Assembly (NCBI GenBank): GCA_004524595.1
Contig: SDOA01000094.1
Coordinates: forward strand, 1-16,899
Reading direction: 5' to 3'
Source of the DNA: Candidatus Thorarchaeota archaeon
Lineage (GTDB): Archaea; Asgardarchaeota; Thorarchaeia; Thorarchaeales; Thorarchaeaceae
Length of the DNA: 16,899 bases
Of this stretch, positions 8,052 to 14,370 are shown in pieces; position 1 is the first letter of the stretch; the number at the start of each line of letters is the position of its first letter. A program made the position numbers and the translations under genes. The notes beneath the pieces are model-generated. The model was not told the DNA's origin and did not search any database. It saw only the letters and a program-made list of their open reading frames with translations.

Positions 8052-8969
8052 ATGTTCATCTTCAAGAAAGAACAGAAAATGTATGACTTTGGCGGTGTTA
8101 CAATCGGTGGGCATCCAGGAGAAAATCCTCCTGTATTGATTGGAGGTCTCTTCTTCAAAGGACAGCCTATTGTGCAAGATACAAGAGAAGGTACCTTTGA
8201 CAAAAAACTAGCACTGGAATGGATTGCTACAGCGAACTCGATGGTAGAAAAGACTGGACTTCCGCTAATCATTCAAGCCTTTGGAAGGACTCCTACAGCA
8301 ATGGATAATCATCTTTCTTGGTTAGCTGAAAACTTCGATGGCCCCATTATGTTCGAGTCTACGAATGCCAGTGCTCGACAACGTGCCATTGAATACTGTG
8401 ATGAAACTGGCCTTGGAGAGCATGCAATATACAACTCCATAAACCTATCAATGAAAGATGAGGAGAAAGACATCTTGAAATCTAGTTCTCTCAATATGGC
8501 TGTCGTACTAGGCTGGTCTCCCCGCGCGACTTCTTTACCGGATAGAATGGTAACTATCAAAGATATGCTCGATGTTTCACAGGATCTCGGAATCGAGAAA
8601 ATACTTGTCGATCCAGCAACTATGCCCGTTGGTGCAGGCTACGGGTTAGAATATCGAACATTACTGGCTGTAAAATCTGAGTTGGGGCTCCCTACCTGTC
8701 TTGGTCCACATAATGCCCCTTCTGCATGGCGTTTCATTAAACAACCGGGTCTTGATGATGAGTCAACTCATATGGCGACGGTCGTTGCTTCTACTATCAT
8801 GTCCCAAATATTCGCTACGGATTCAATCATGTATGGATCGATGTTAAGAACAAAAGAGGTGTTTGCTGCCGCAGCGTTGATCTCAAATGCAATGGCGACG
8901 GCTGCTGCAGAATCGAATAGTGCATTAGGGATTGACCGGAAATTATTCACTCCCCCCTCTTACGAATAG
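8052..8969 (+). CDS. MtrH-like methyltransferase 1 (divergent paralogue)
   Basis: Belongs to the MtrH family, the TIM-barrel subunit that moves the methyl group between tetrahydromethanopterin and the corrinoid of MtrA. 305 residues, the usual length, with the family opening FKKEQKMYDFGGVTIGG and the central AIYNSIN. It departs from canonical MtrH at places the second copy keeps: E102 in MFEST where copy 2 has D102 in LIDSA; VDPAT (186-190) where copy 2 has IDTA; and GPHN (218-221) where copy 2 has GIHN. It may therefore use another pterin or another methyl donor. ATG 8052 follows the metF stop by 7 bases, with a G-rich but imperfect ribosome site. Family assignment is firm; substrate is unknown. 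Confidence 0.88.
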   Translation: MFIFKKEQKMYDFGGVTIGGHPGENPPVLIGGLFFKGQPIVQDTREGTFDKKLALEWIATANSMVEKTGLPLIIQAFGRTPTAMDNHLSWLAENFDGPIMFESTNASARQRAIEYCDETGLGEHAIYNSINLSMKDEEKDILKSSSLNMAVVLGWSPRATSLPDRMVTIKDMLDVSQDLGIEKILVDPATMPVGAGYGLEYRTLLAVKSELGLPTCLGPHNAPSAWRFIKQPGLDDESTHMATVVASTIMSQIFATDSIMYGSMLRTKEVFAAAALISNAMATAAAESNSALGIDRKLFTPPSYE

Positions 8970-8974
8970 GAGGT
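8968..8974 (+). promoter_or_regulatory. Shine-Dalgarno site of the mtrA-like gene (TTG start)
   Basis: AGGAGGT overlaps the mtrH1 stop codon (TAG, 8967-8969) and lies 7 bases before TTG 8982. It decides the TTG start of the MtrA-like protein and suggests translational coupling to mtrH1. Confidence 0.75.
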
Positions 8975-8981
8975 AAGAATA

Positions 8982-9668
8982 TTGAACTTAAATCCTGAGT
9001 GGCCTCCTGTTCCAGGTGACTTCGAAGTCAATGATCCCAATCACTGTATTGCTATCTGTACGCTTGGGAAGAAGATTGAAGTTCCTGGCAAGTATGCAAT
9101 AATAGGCACATGTAAAACTGAAAATATTGGAATTGAGAGAGTCATAATCAATACGATATCAAATCCGAATATTCGATTCCTCATCTTAGCCGGTCCTGAA
9201 GTACCCGGGCATCTTACAGGTCGTACTCTACGGGCGCTCTACCAAAATGGCGTTGATACTAGTACCAGGAAGATAATAGGCGCAGAAGGTGCAATACCGT
9301 ATATAGAAAATGTACCTCTTGAAGGAATAGAGCGATTTCGTAGACAAGTTGAATTAATCGAGATGGTCAATATCCTTAATCCAGATGAAATCTCTAAGAT
9401 GGCAAACCAAGCCGAAAGACAAAATCCCGGGCGATTTCCTGAAGATGCTATGTGGATTGAGTTCAAGGCTCCTACTGGAGAATCCCGTCGGAGTAGTTTA
9501 AGTTCTGATATCATCCTTTTACCAGAGTATAACTCCGTGTATGATCATATGACCTCTCTAGTATCCAACTTTGAGTTTCACTCATTCGTTACTGAACATC
9601 CGACCCCAATAGTTATCGAGGTGCGGTCAAGTGATACTGGCACAATTCTCGTAGGAAAGGAGGGTTAA
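8982..9668 (+). CDS. mtrA: MtrA-like corrinoid protein, soluble (no membrane anchor)
   Basis: Homologue of subunit A of the tetrahydromethanopterin S-methyltransferase, the cobamide-carrying subunit. 228 residues from a TTG start with a strong ribosome site. The conserved core is clear: WPPVPGDFEV, a CKTENIGIERV stretch, NPNIRFLILAG, GHLTGRTLRAL, KIIGAEGAIPYIENV and ERFRRQVELIEMV. His77 in GHLTG matches the position of the family's cobalt-ligating histidine. Methanogen MtrA ends in a transmembrane helix. Here residues 165-228 are polar or mixed, with no hydrophobic span long enough to cross a membrane, so the protein should be cytosolic. It lies between two mtrH paralogues, the natural methyltransferase partners. 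MtrB-G are absent from the window, so a sodium-pumping complex is unlikely to be encoded here. Confidence 0.92.
   Translation: MNLNPEWPPVPGDFEVNDPNHCIAICTLGKKIEVPGKYAIIGTCKTENIGIERVIINTISNPNIRFLILAGPEVPGHLTGRTLRALYQNGVDTSTRKIIGAEGAIPYIENVPLEGIERFRRQVELIEMVNILNPDEISKMANQAERQNPGRFPEDAMWIEFKAPTGESRRSSLSSDIILLPEYNSVYDHMTSLVSNFEFHSFVTEHPTPIVIEVRSSDTGTILVGKEG
9658..9664 (+). promoter_or_regulatory. Shine-Dalgarno site of mtrH2 (TTG start)
   Basis: AGGAGGG lies at the 3' end of the mtrA-like gene, 8 bases before TTG 9673. It fixes the start of the second MtrH, which opens FVFEKEQVIHNIG as family members do. Confidence 0.75.
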
Positions 9669-9672
9669 TTCA

Positions 9673-10608
9673 TTGTTTGTCTTTGAAAAAGAACAGGTGA
9701 TTCATAATATTGGTGACATCAAAATTGGTGGCAACCTTGGAGAAATACCAACTGTCCTAGCCGGTACTATTTTCTATAGTGGCCATAAAATAGTAAGTAA
9801 TGCAAAAACCGGAATATTCGATAAAAGTAGTGCCAGTGCTCTATTGAAAAAACAAGATGAGATAGCTGGGATTACCGGCAATCCCGCTTTGATTCAGATC
9901 TTCGCCGAAACTTCTGAAGCAATGGTAAAATACATCGAGTTTGTTTCAGAGCACACGGCAGCTCCATTTCTGATTGACTCTGCAGCTGCAGCAGTAAGGT
10001 TAGACGGATTACGGTTTGCCGAAGAAGTTGGATTATTGGATAAGGCGATTTACAATTCTATCAATGTATCAGCAACAAAAGATGAAATTGCATCATTGAG
10101 AGAGATACAACATGAATGTGCAATTATTCTGGCCTACAATCCCCAAGATTCAACTATTGCTGGAAGACGTGAGGTTCTAGAGAACGGTGCTTTGGATCAG
10201 AAACTGGGTCTCTTGGATATATGCAAAGATTTGGGCATCACCAAACCTTTGATAGACACTGCAGTGACTGCTCTCGGGGCTGGCGCAGGGTCATCTGCTG
10301 CCTTCACTTTTGTTGCAAAGACCCTCTATGGACTTCCAACTGGATCTGGAATCCATAATGCGGTTTCATCATGGACCTGGCTACGTAAATACAAAAAGAC
10401 TAACAGCGCAGCGTATTATGCAACTGATGCGGCTTCTAATTTGATAGTTCAGATGATGGGTGCGGACTACATTCTCTATGGACCGATTGAGAATGCTGAC
10501 AATGTATTTCCAATTGTTGCGATGGGCGATGCATTTGCCGCAGAATCCGCTTACTTAGAGTTTGGACTAGAACCTGATGCAGAACATCCATTCAAGAAGC
10601 TCTTGTAA
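9673..10608 (+). CDS. mtrH: tetrahydromethanopterin S-methyltransferase subunit H (MtrH), canonical-type copy
   Basis: Methyltransferase expected to move a methyl group between a tetrahydropterin and the cobamide of the MtrA-like protein encoded 4 bases upstream. 311 residues, TTG start. It keeps the usual MtrH signatures: FEKEQVIHNIG, PTVLAGTIFYSGHKIV, AAPFLIDSA (D102), KAIYNSIN, KPLIDTA (192-197), LGAGAG and GSGIHNAVSSW. It looks closer to the MtrH of methanogens than the copy at 8052-8969 does. The two align without gaps over the first 60 or so residues but differ at many positions, so this is an old paralogue pair and not a recent tandem duplication. Direction of the reaction and pterin identity are not determined by the sequence. 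Confidence 0.93.
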   Translation: MFVFEKEQVIHNIGDIKIGGNLGEIPTVLAGTIFYSGHKIVSNAKTGIFDKSSASALLKKQDEIAGITGNPALIQIFAETSEAMVKYIEFVSEHTAAPFLIDSAAAAVRLDGLRFAEEVGLLDKAIYNSINVSATKDEIASLREIQHECAIILAYNPQDSTIAGRREVLENGALDQKLGLLDICKDLGITKPLIDTAVTALGAGAGSSAAFTFVAKTLYGLPTGSGIHNAVSSWTWLRKYKKTNSAAYYATDAASNLIVQMMGADYILYGPIENADNVFPIVAMGDAFAAESAYLEFGLEPDAEHPFKKLL

Positions 10609-10610
10609 TA

Positions 10611-10617
10611 AGGGGTG
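10611..10617 (+). promoter_or_regulatory. Shine-Dalgarno site deciding the start of the marker 14 gene
   Basis: AGGGGTG sits 6 bases before TTG 10624. An in-frame GTG at 10615 overlaps this ribosome site and has none of its own, so TTG 10624 is the better start. Confidence 0.6.
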
Positions 10618-10623
10618 TTACTA

Positions 10624-12021
10624 TTGTATAGAGTATTAAAGCCAAAACGGATTGGTCTTTCATCAATTCGGATGGGCTCATTCTTCACTGTTGCATCAGT
10701 TGAACTAGGAAATACAACCACTAAGTGCATTCTCGTCACTACCAACTTGGAAACTGCTGAGATTTATGAGATAGATAAAGAAGTACGAATGACCCGTGAT
10801 GTACGACCTCCTATGGTGGATGAGGCCGTATTTGGTGAAACCGTTTTTGGTACACCTCTAACTCAAAACTCTGTATCGGAGATGGTGAGTAATGTACTAA
10901 TTTCAGTTCTCTCAAGAACCCGTTTAGATATTGAAAAAGACCTTCATTTTGTTGTGCGTTCCACTGGCGTGACTGCAGGATTTGCAAGTCCACAAGAAGT
11001 TGGTTCTTTGGTAAAGGCACTTGCAGATGGATGCCTTCAGGCTGGTGTTCCACCTCGTAAAATGACTGCTGCTTTGACGGTAGATAATCTACCTCCCAGT
11101 CTACGAGATTATACCTGGTTACAGAAGGTCTATTTTGATGGTGCTGTTGCTTCGTCACTACCTCCAACAAGTACTGAGATTGTTGCTAATGAGATGGAAG
11201 GCGAATTGGTAACAGCTGGTATAAAAGGAGCCGTCAAAGGTACAGACATTGATTTTCGTAATCCTGTAATGACTCTCGATTTCGGAACTACATTAGCTGG
11301 TCGAATTACTGATGACGGATTCCCATATGCTAAGACCGTTGGCTCTTTTGCTGGCCTTGCTGGTGCAATTCCTGACTCAATAGTACGAGGTTCTGGTTTT
11401 GTTGGGTCGCAAAATGGCTGCGTACTTGACTTACTTCATCCACGTAAATCACTATCTCTTGATATTGATTTTAATTTAATTGATGAAGCATTCAGATTGA
11501 TTACGATTAAACAGGTACCAACGGGTGTAACCCGGTTTGGGACAGTTCCTGTAGATGTAAAAGCTGCTAAGGAGTCCGGAGTAATTCTAATTGGTGTTGA
11601 TGCCAATCTTAAGAAATTGGAAAAACTTGGTACCAAGATCTCTGCCAATTATGATGAAGCCTATCTCCTGGTCTTTATTGACTACTTACAAACATTGATA
11701 GTCCAACAGATTCTGAATGTTGCAGAATCAGAGAATTTGATTGCTAATGAGACCTCTCTAGGACTCACTGGAAGAGCAATCACAACTGGGCAGAAACCTC
11801 AGTTGGTTTCGAAAAAACTGAAACTCAATAGTGGAGAATTATGGATAAAATCCCATCAACTTGTCTTTGTCGAGGATGGTCTAGCAATGGGCGCTGCAGT
11901 CGCTGCAAGATGTATGAACTCCTTGGGTACGACTAGACATCCAATGGGTGGAAGAAAAGGCGATAGATGTATCATGGCTGAGAGAATGAAATTGCAAAGT
12001 AAAAAGAAACCTTCTGAGTAA
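10624..12021 (+). CDS. methanogenesis marker protein 14 (Mmp14) homologue, ASKHA-like nucleotide-binding loops
   Basis: Recognised from its conserved blocks: VASVELGNTTTK (24-34), MTRDVRPP, DLHFVVRSTGVTAGFASP, ADGCLQAGVPPRKM, VYFDGAVA, ANEMEGELVTAGIKGA, DFGTTLAGRITDDG (219-232) and GLTGRAITTG near the C-terminus. 465 residues from TTG 10624. The glycine/threonine loops at 27-34 and 219-223 look like the phosphate-binding loops of actin/Hsp70-type ATPases, the fold also used by reductive activators of corrinoid proteins such as RACo. The family was defined as a marker of methanogens and its function was unknown to me as of writing. It starts 15 bases after mtrH2, in one run with the MtrA and MtrH genes, so a role in activating or repairing the MtrA cobamide is a reasonable inference. 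Confidence 0.85.
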   Translation: MYRVLKPKRIGLSSIRMGSFFTVASVELGNTTTKCILVTTNLETAEIYEIDKEVRMTRDVRPPMVDEAVFGETVFGTPLTQNSVSEMVSNVLISVLSRTRLDIEKDLHFVVRSTGVTAGFASPQEVGSLVKALADGCLQAGVPPRKMTAALTVDNLPPSLRDYTWLQKVYFDGAVASSLPPTSTEIVANEMEGELVTAGIKGAVKGTDIDFRNPVMTLDFGTTLAGRITDDGFPYAKTVGSFAGLAGAIPDSIVRGSGFVGSQNGCVLDLLHPRKSLSLDIDFNLIDEAFRLITIKQVPTGVTRFGTVPVDVKAAKESGVILIGVDANLKKLEKLGTKISANYDEAYLLVFIDYLQTLIVQQILNVAESENLIANETSLGLTGRAITTGQKPQLVSKKLKLNSGELWIKSHQLVFVEDGLAMGAAVAARCMNSLGTTRHPMGGRKGDRCIMAERMKLQSKKKPSE

Positions 12022-12044
12022 TGCACTATGTTCTGTTGGGAGCC

Positions 12045-12050
12045 TTTATC
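12045..12050 (+). promoter_or_regulatory. possible TATA box upstream of cofE
   Basis: TTTATC lies in the 60-base gap between the marker 14 gene and cofE, 32 bases before ATG 12082. That would place transcription start around 12072 with a very short leader. This gap is wider than those within the cluster, so cofE may have its own promoter, but the motif is weak. Confidence 0.3.
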
Positions 12051-12081
12051 TTGAAATGATGAACGAAAGTCTTGGTCTTGT

Positions 12082-12864
12082 ATGATGCAGGTCTATCCTA
12101 TTCGAACCCGGATTATCACTCCTGTTGATGATTTACTCGATGTTGTTTTTGAAGGCATTAATAACGTTGGTCTCTCACTGATGGATAATGATATTCTGAC
12201 TATTGCAGAAACTCCTCTTGGAACGACTGAGGGTCGTGTGGTGAGTCTGTCCGAAGTGGAAGTTAGTCAGAGGGCTGCAGAACTTGCTGAAAAATATGTA
12301 TTGTTACCTGCTGTTGCAGAGCTCATTGTTCGGGAGGCGGATGAAATTCTTGGAGGGATTCCACACGTTGTTCTTACTATAAAGAATAATACACTCATGG
12401 CAAATGCTGGAATAGATAAGTCGAATGTTCCACCTGGTTTTGCATCTCTTCTACCAATCGATTCTCGAGCAAGTGCAGAGAGAATACGGGAACAGGTAAA
12501 GCGGAGAACAGGTAAGACTGTCGGTGTCATGGTCATTGACAGTCGTACACAACCTCTACGATTAGGCAATATTGGGATGGCCCTTGGTGTGGCTGGTTTT
12601 CGACCTGTTGCAGACGATAGAGGTCGAAAAGACCTATTTGGAAATGAATTGAGGATTACCCGAAGGGCTATCGCAGACAATCTAGCTTCTGCATGTACTG
12701 CAGTCATGGGGGAATCTGATGAATCGGTCCCAGTAGCTCTTATTCGTGGTGCTCCAGTAGAATTTGTTGACAAGTCATTTGACTCATCTGAGATGTGGAT
12801 CTCTCCAACCGAGTGTATGTACATGGCTATATTCGATCAATGGCGTCGAGGTAATACAAACTGA
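12082..12864 (+). CDS. cofE: coenzyme F420-0:L-glutamate ligase (CofE family)
   Basis: Enzyme that adds glutamate to F420-0 by a GTP-dependent gamma-linked ligation, finishing the deazaflavin cofactor F420. 260 residues, the usual length for the archaeal enzyme. Family blocks are TPVDDLLDVVFEG, NDILTIAET, EGRVV, MANAGIDKSNVPPGF (the metal-binding region), SAERIREQVKRRTGK, GVAGFRPVADDRG, KDLFGNELRITRRAIADNLASA and MGESDESVPVALIRG. One usually conserved block, SDTFGRPWR, reads IDSRTQPLR: the aspartate is kept but the following residues differ, so the protein may belong to a side branch. ATG 12082 or 12085 is the start, without a clear Shine-Dalgarno site. It lies 60 bases after the marker 14 gene and could share its transcript. 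Confidence 0.85.
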   Translation: MMQVYPIRTRIITPVDDLLDVVFEGINNVGLSLMDNDILTIAETPLGTTEGRVVSLSEVEVSQRAAELAEKYVLLPAVAELIVREADEILGGIPHVVLTIKNNTLMANAGIDKSNVPPGFASLLPIDSRASAERIREQVKRRTGKTVGVMVIDSRTQPLRLGNIGMALGVAGFRPVADDRGRKDLFGNELRITRRAIADNLASACTAVMGESDESVPVALIRGAPVEFVDKSFDSSEMWISPTECMYMAIFDQWRRGNTN

Positions 12865-12866
12865 CA

Positions 12867-12880
12867 ATGTTATTTAACAT
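12867..12880. repeat. 14-base palindrome overlapping a TATA-like sequence before larC
   Basis: ATGTTA-TT-TAACAT is a perfect inverted repeat with a 2-base centre, three bases after the cofE stop. It contains TTATTTAA, a plausible archaeal box A. A regulator bound here would block the promoter, so this is an operator candidate for larC. It could also be chance in an AT-rich spacer. Confidence 0.35.
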
Positions 12881-12921
12881 CTAGCGGAAAAAATAGAATT
12901 GAGTGTTAGAGAGTAATTGGT

Positions 12922-12952
12922 TAGTCCATCCTCGAAAGAGAAAAAAGGACTA
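12922..12952 (+). promoter_or_regulatory. possible leader RNA structure covering the larC ribosome site
   Basis: TAGTCC (12922-12927) pairs with GGACTA (12947-12952), and between them CTC-GAAA-GAG (12931-12940) can form a small hairpin with a GNRA-type tetraloop. The right arm includes most of the AAGGA ribosome site (12945-12949) for ATG 12958, so folding would hide it. The stems are short (6 and 3 pairs), and no known riboswitch class is recognised. Confidence 0.35.
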
Positions 12953-12957
12953 TATCG

Positions 12958-14370
12958 ATGAAATATATACTCGGTAGAGCAACGGCAGGAGTAATTACGA
13001 TTTTGGCAAAGAAACGAGTTTTGATAGATGTCGCAAAGGCTGGGGCATCAGGAGACATGTTTCTATCTGCACTGATTGACCTGATTGGAGAAGATGATGT
13101 TTTATTACCCGTTGCTGCAAGTCTTCTCATTTATGACCCATCCTTTCGTTTGACTGTTACATCGAAGGAACATTCTGGAATTACTGGTCGTCAGCTGTTG
13201 ATTACTCGAAATCCATCTATCCGACTAAATCCTGATTCAATGCTAGAGGTCCTAAAAGCTGTGTCTGAAGAGGTAGAGCTCTCATCTAAAGCGAAGACTT
13301 TCGTATTGGATACTATGAATGTAATCCTTCAAGCTGAGAGTAGGGCTCATAATAAACCCATAAAGGATCTTCATCTTCACGAAACTGGTACAATTGATAC
13401 AGTGCTCGATATTGTAGGGGTCGCTTATCTATTACAAAAAGCTGGTCTGTTAGAAGACACAGAATTTTTCTCAACACGAGTAGCTGTTGGAAGCGGGATC
13501 ATCTCCACTGAACATGGGGACTTGGAAGTCCCTGTGCCAGCAGTTGCTGAAATCTTAGTTGTTCATGACATGCTATTTCATAATGGGGATGCTAAAACAG
13601 AAGTTCTAACGCCTACAGGCGCTGCGTTGCTCGCAACAATGACGAAAGAATATATTGATGAATACGATGATTTTGTTGCAAGAAATCAAGGTGTAGGTTT
13701 TGGTACGAGAGACCTAGGTAAGATTCCAAATATGTTGCGAATTGTTACTGGAGAAACAATGGCTCCAGATGTAGTAAAACCTGTTGAACCAGTTAAAGAA
13801 GCACCAGCCAAAGAAGCTCCAACGAAAGAGCTAATTCATGATGAGAAACCAATTGTTGATGTAAAACCAAAGAAGGAGGAACGAATGGAAGTGATGGATG
13901 AATGGAGTGCAGATGAGGTAATTGTCATAGAAACCAATGTTGATGATGTAGATGGCGAAACCTTAGGTACGCTCTTTGACACACTTCTTGAAGACGGTCT
14001 TGCTTATGATGTGGTCATCATTCCTGCATTTGGTAAAAAGAACCGGCCTTGCTTTGTTGTAAAAGTAATAGCTGCTAAGACGGGATTAAAGAGCATTGCT
14101 GAAATTATGATTAAACATCTGGGTACAATTGGAATTCGCTATACGACCTGGGAGCGACTCAAGGCAGCCCGTGAATCACTTGTCTGTCGGTTAGAGATTG
14201 ATGGTAAAGAATACATGGTTAGAGTAAAAGTTTCACGTACTACCGATGGCAGTATTGTCAGCATCAAACCTGAAGCTGATGATATTATTCGTGTGTCTCG
14301 TGAAACTGGAATTCCCGTTCGTGAATTGAAACCTAGAGTTGCAATGCAAGCTCATGCAGTTACTGAGTAG
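12958..14370 (+). CDS. larC: nickel-pincer cofactor biosynthesis protein LarC (nickel insertion)
   Basis: LarC inserts nickel into the pyridinium-bisthiocarboxylate mononucleotide, the last step in making the nickel-pincer cofactor of lactate racemase and related enzymes. 470 residues from ATG 12958. The N-terminal half carries VLIDVAKAGASGDMFLSALID (about 21-41), DLHLHETGTIDTVLDIVG (137-154), VAVGSG, HGDLEVPVPA and TEVLTPTGAALL. A Pro/Lys/Glu-rich linker spans about 268-317. The C-terminal half starts with ETNVDDVDGETLG, the motif of the CTP-using LarC2 part. ATG 12958 has AAGGA 8 bases upstream. TTG 13003 with GGAG 11 bases upstream would begin MAKKRVLIDV and fit the family better at the N-terminus, so the start is undecided. 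larA, larB and larE are not in the window. The 3' end overlaps the polymerase gene by 11 bases. Confidence 0.9.
   Translation: MKYILGRATAGVITILAKKRVLIDVAKAGASGDMFLSALIDLIGEDDVLLPVAASLLIYDPSFRLTVTSKEHSGITGRQLLITRNPSIRLNPDSMLEVLKAVSEEVELSSKAKTFVLDTMNVILQAESRAHNKPIKDLHLHETGTIDTVLDIVGVAYLLQKAGLLEDTEFFSTRVAVGSGIISTEHGDLEVPVPAVAEILVVHDMLFHNGDAKTEVLTPTGAALLATMTKEYIDEYDDFVARNQGVGFGTRDLGKIPNMLRIVTGETMAPDVVKPVEPVKEAPAKEAPTKELIHDEKPIVDVKPKKEERMEVMDEWSADEVIVIETNVDDVDGETLGTLFDTLLEDGLAYDVVIIPAFGKKNRPCFVVKVIAAKTGLKSIAEIMIKHLGTIGIRYTTWERLKAARESLVCRLEIDGKEYMVRVKVSRTTDGSIVSIKPEADDIIRVSRETGIPVRELKPRVAMQAHAVTE

Noticed and set aside
8052..10608. Recent tandem duplication of mtrH
   Set aside because: The two copies differ at most positions outside the core motifs and at aligned pocket residues. 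This is an old paralogue pair.
10811..11170. 119-codon minus-strand frame inside the marker 14 gene
   Set aside because: Antisense to a well-recognised gene; Gln/His-rich composition without motifs.
6364..12021. Evidence that the organism is a methanogen
   Set aside because: MtrA, MtrH and marker 14 alone do not show methanogenesis. No mcr or MtrB-G gene is in the window and MtrA lacks its membrane anchor.
12267..12824. Open frame of 185 codons on the minus strand inside cofE
   Set aside because: It lies wholly antisense to a clear CofE gene, has a low-complexity Ser/Arg/Pro-rich composition, and shows no recognisable domain. It is a by-product of the codon pattern of the real gene.
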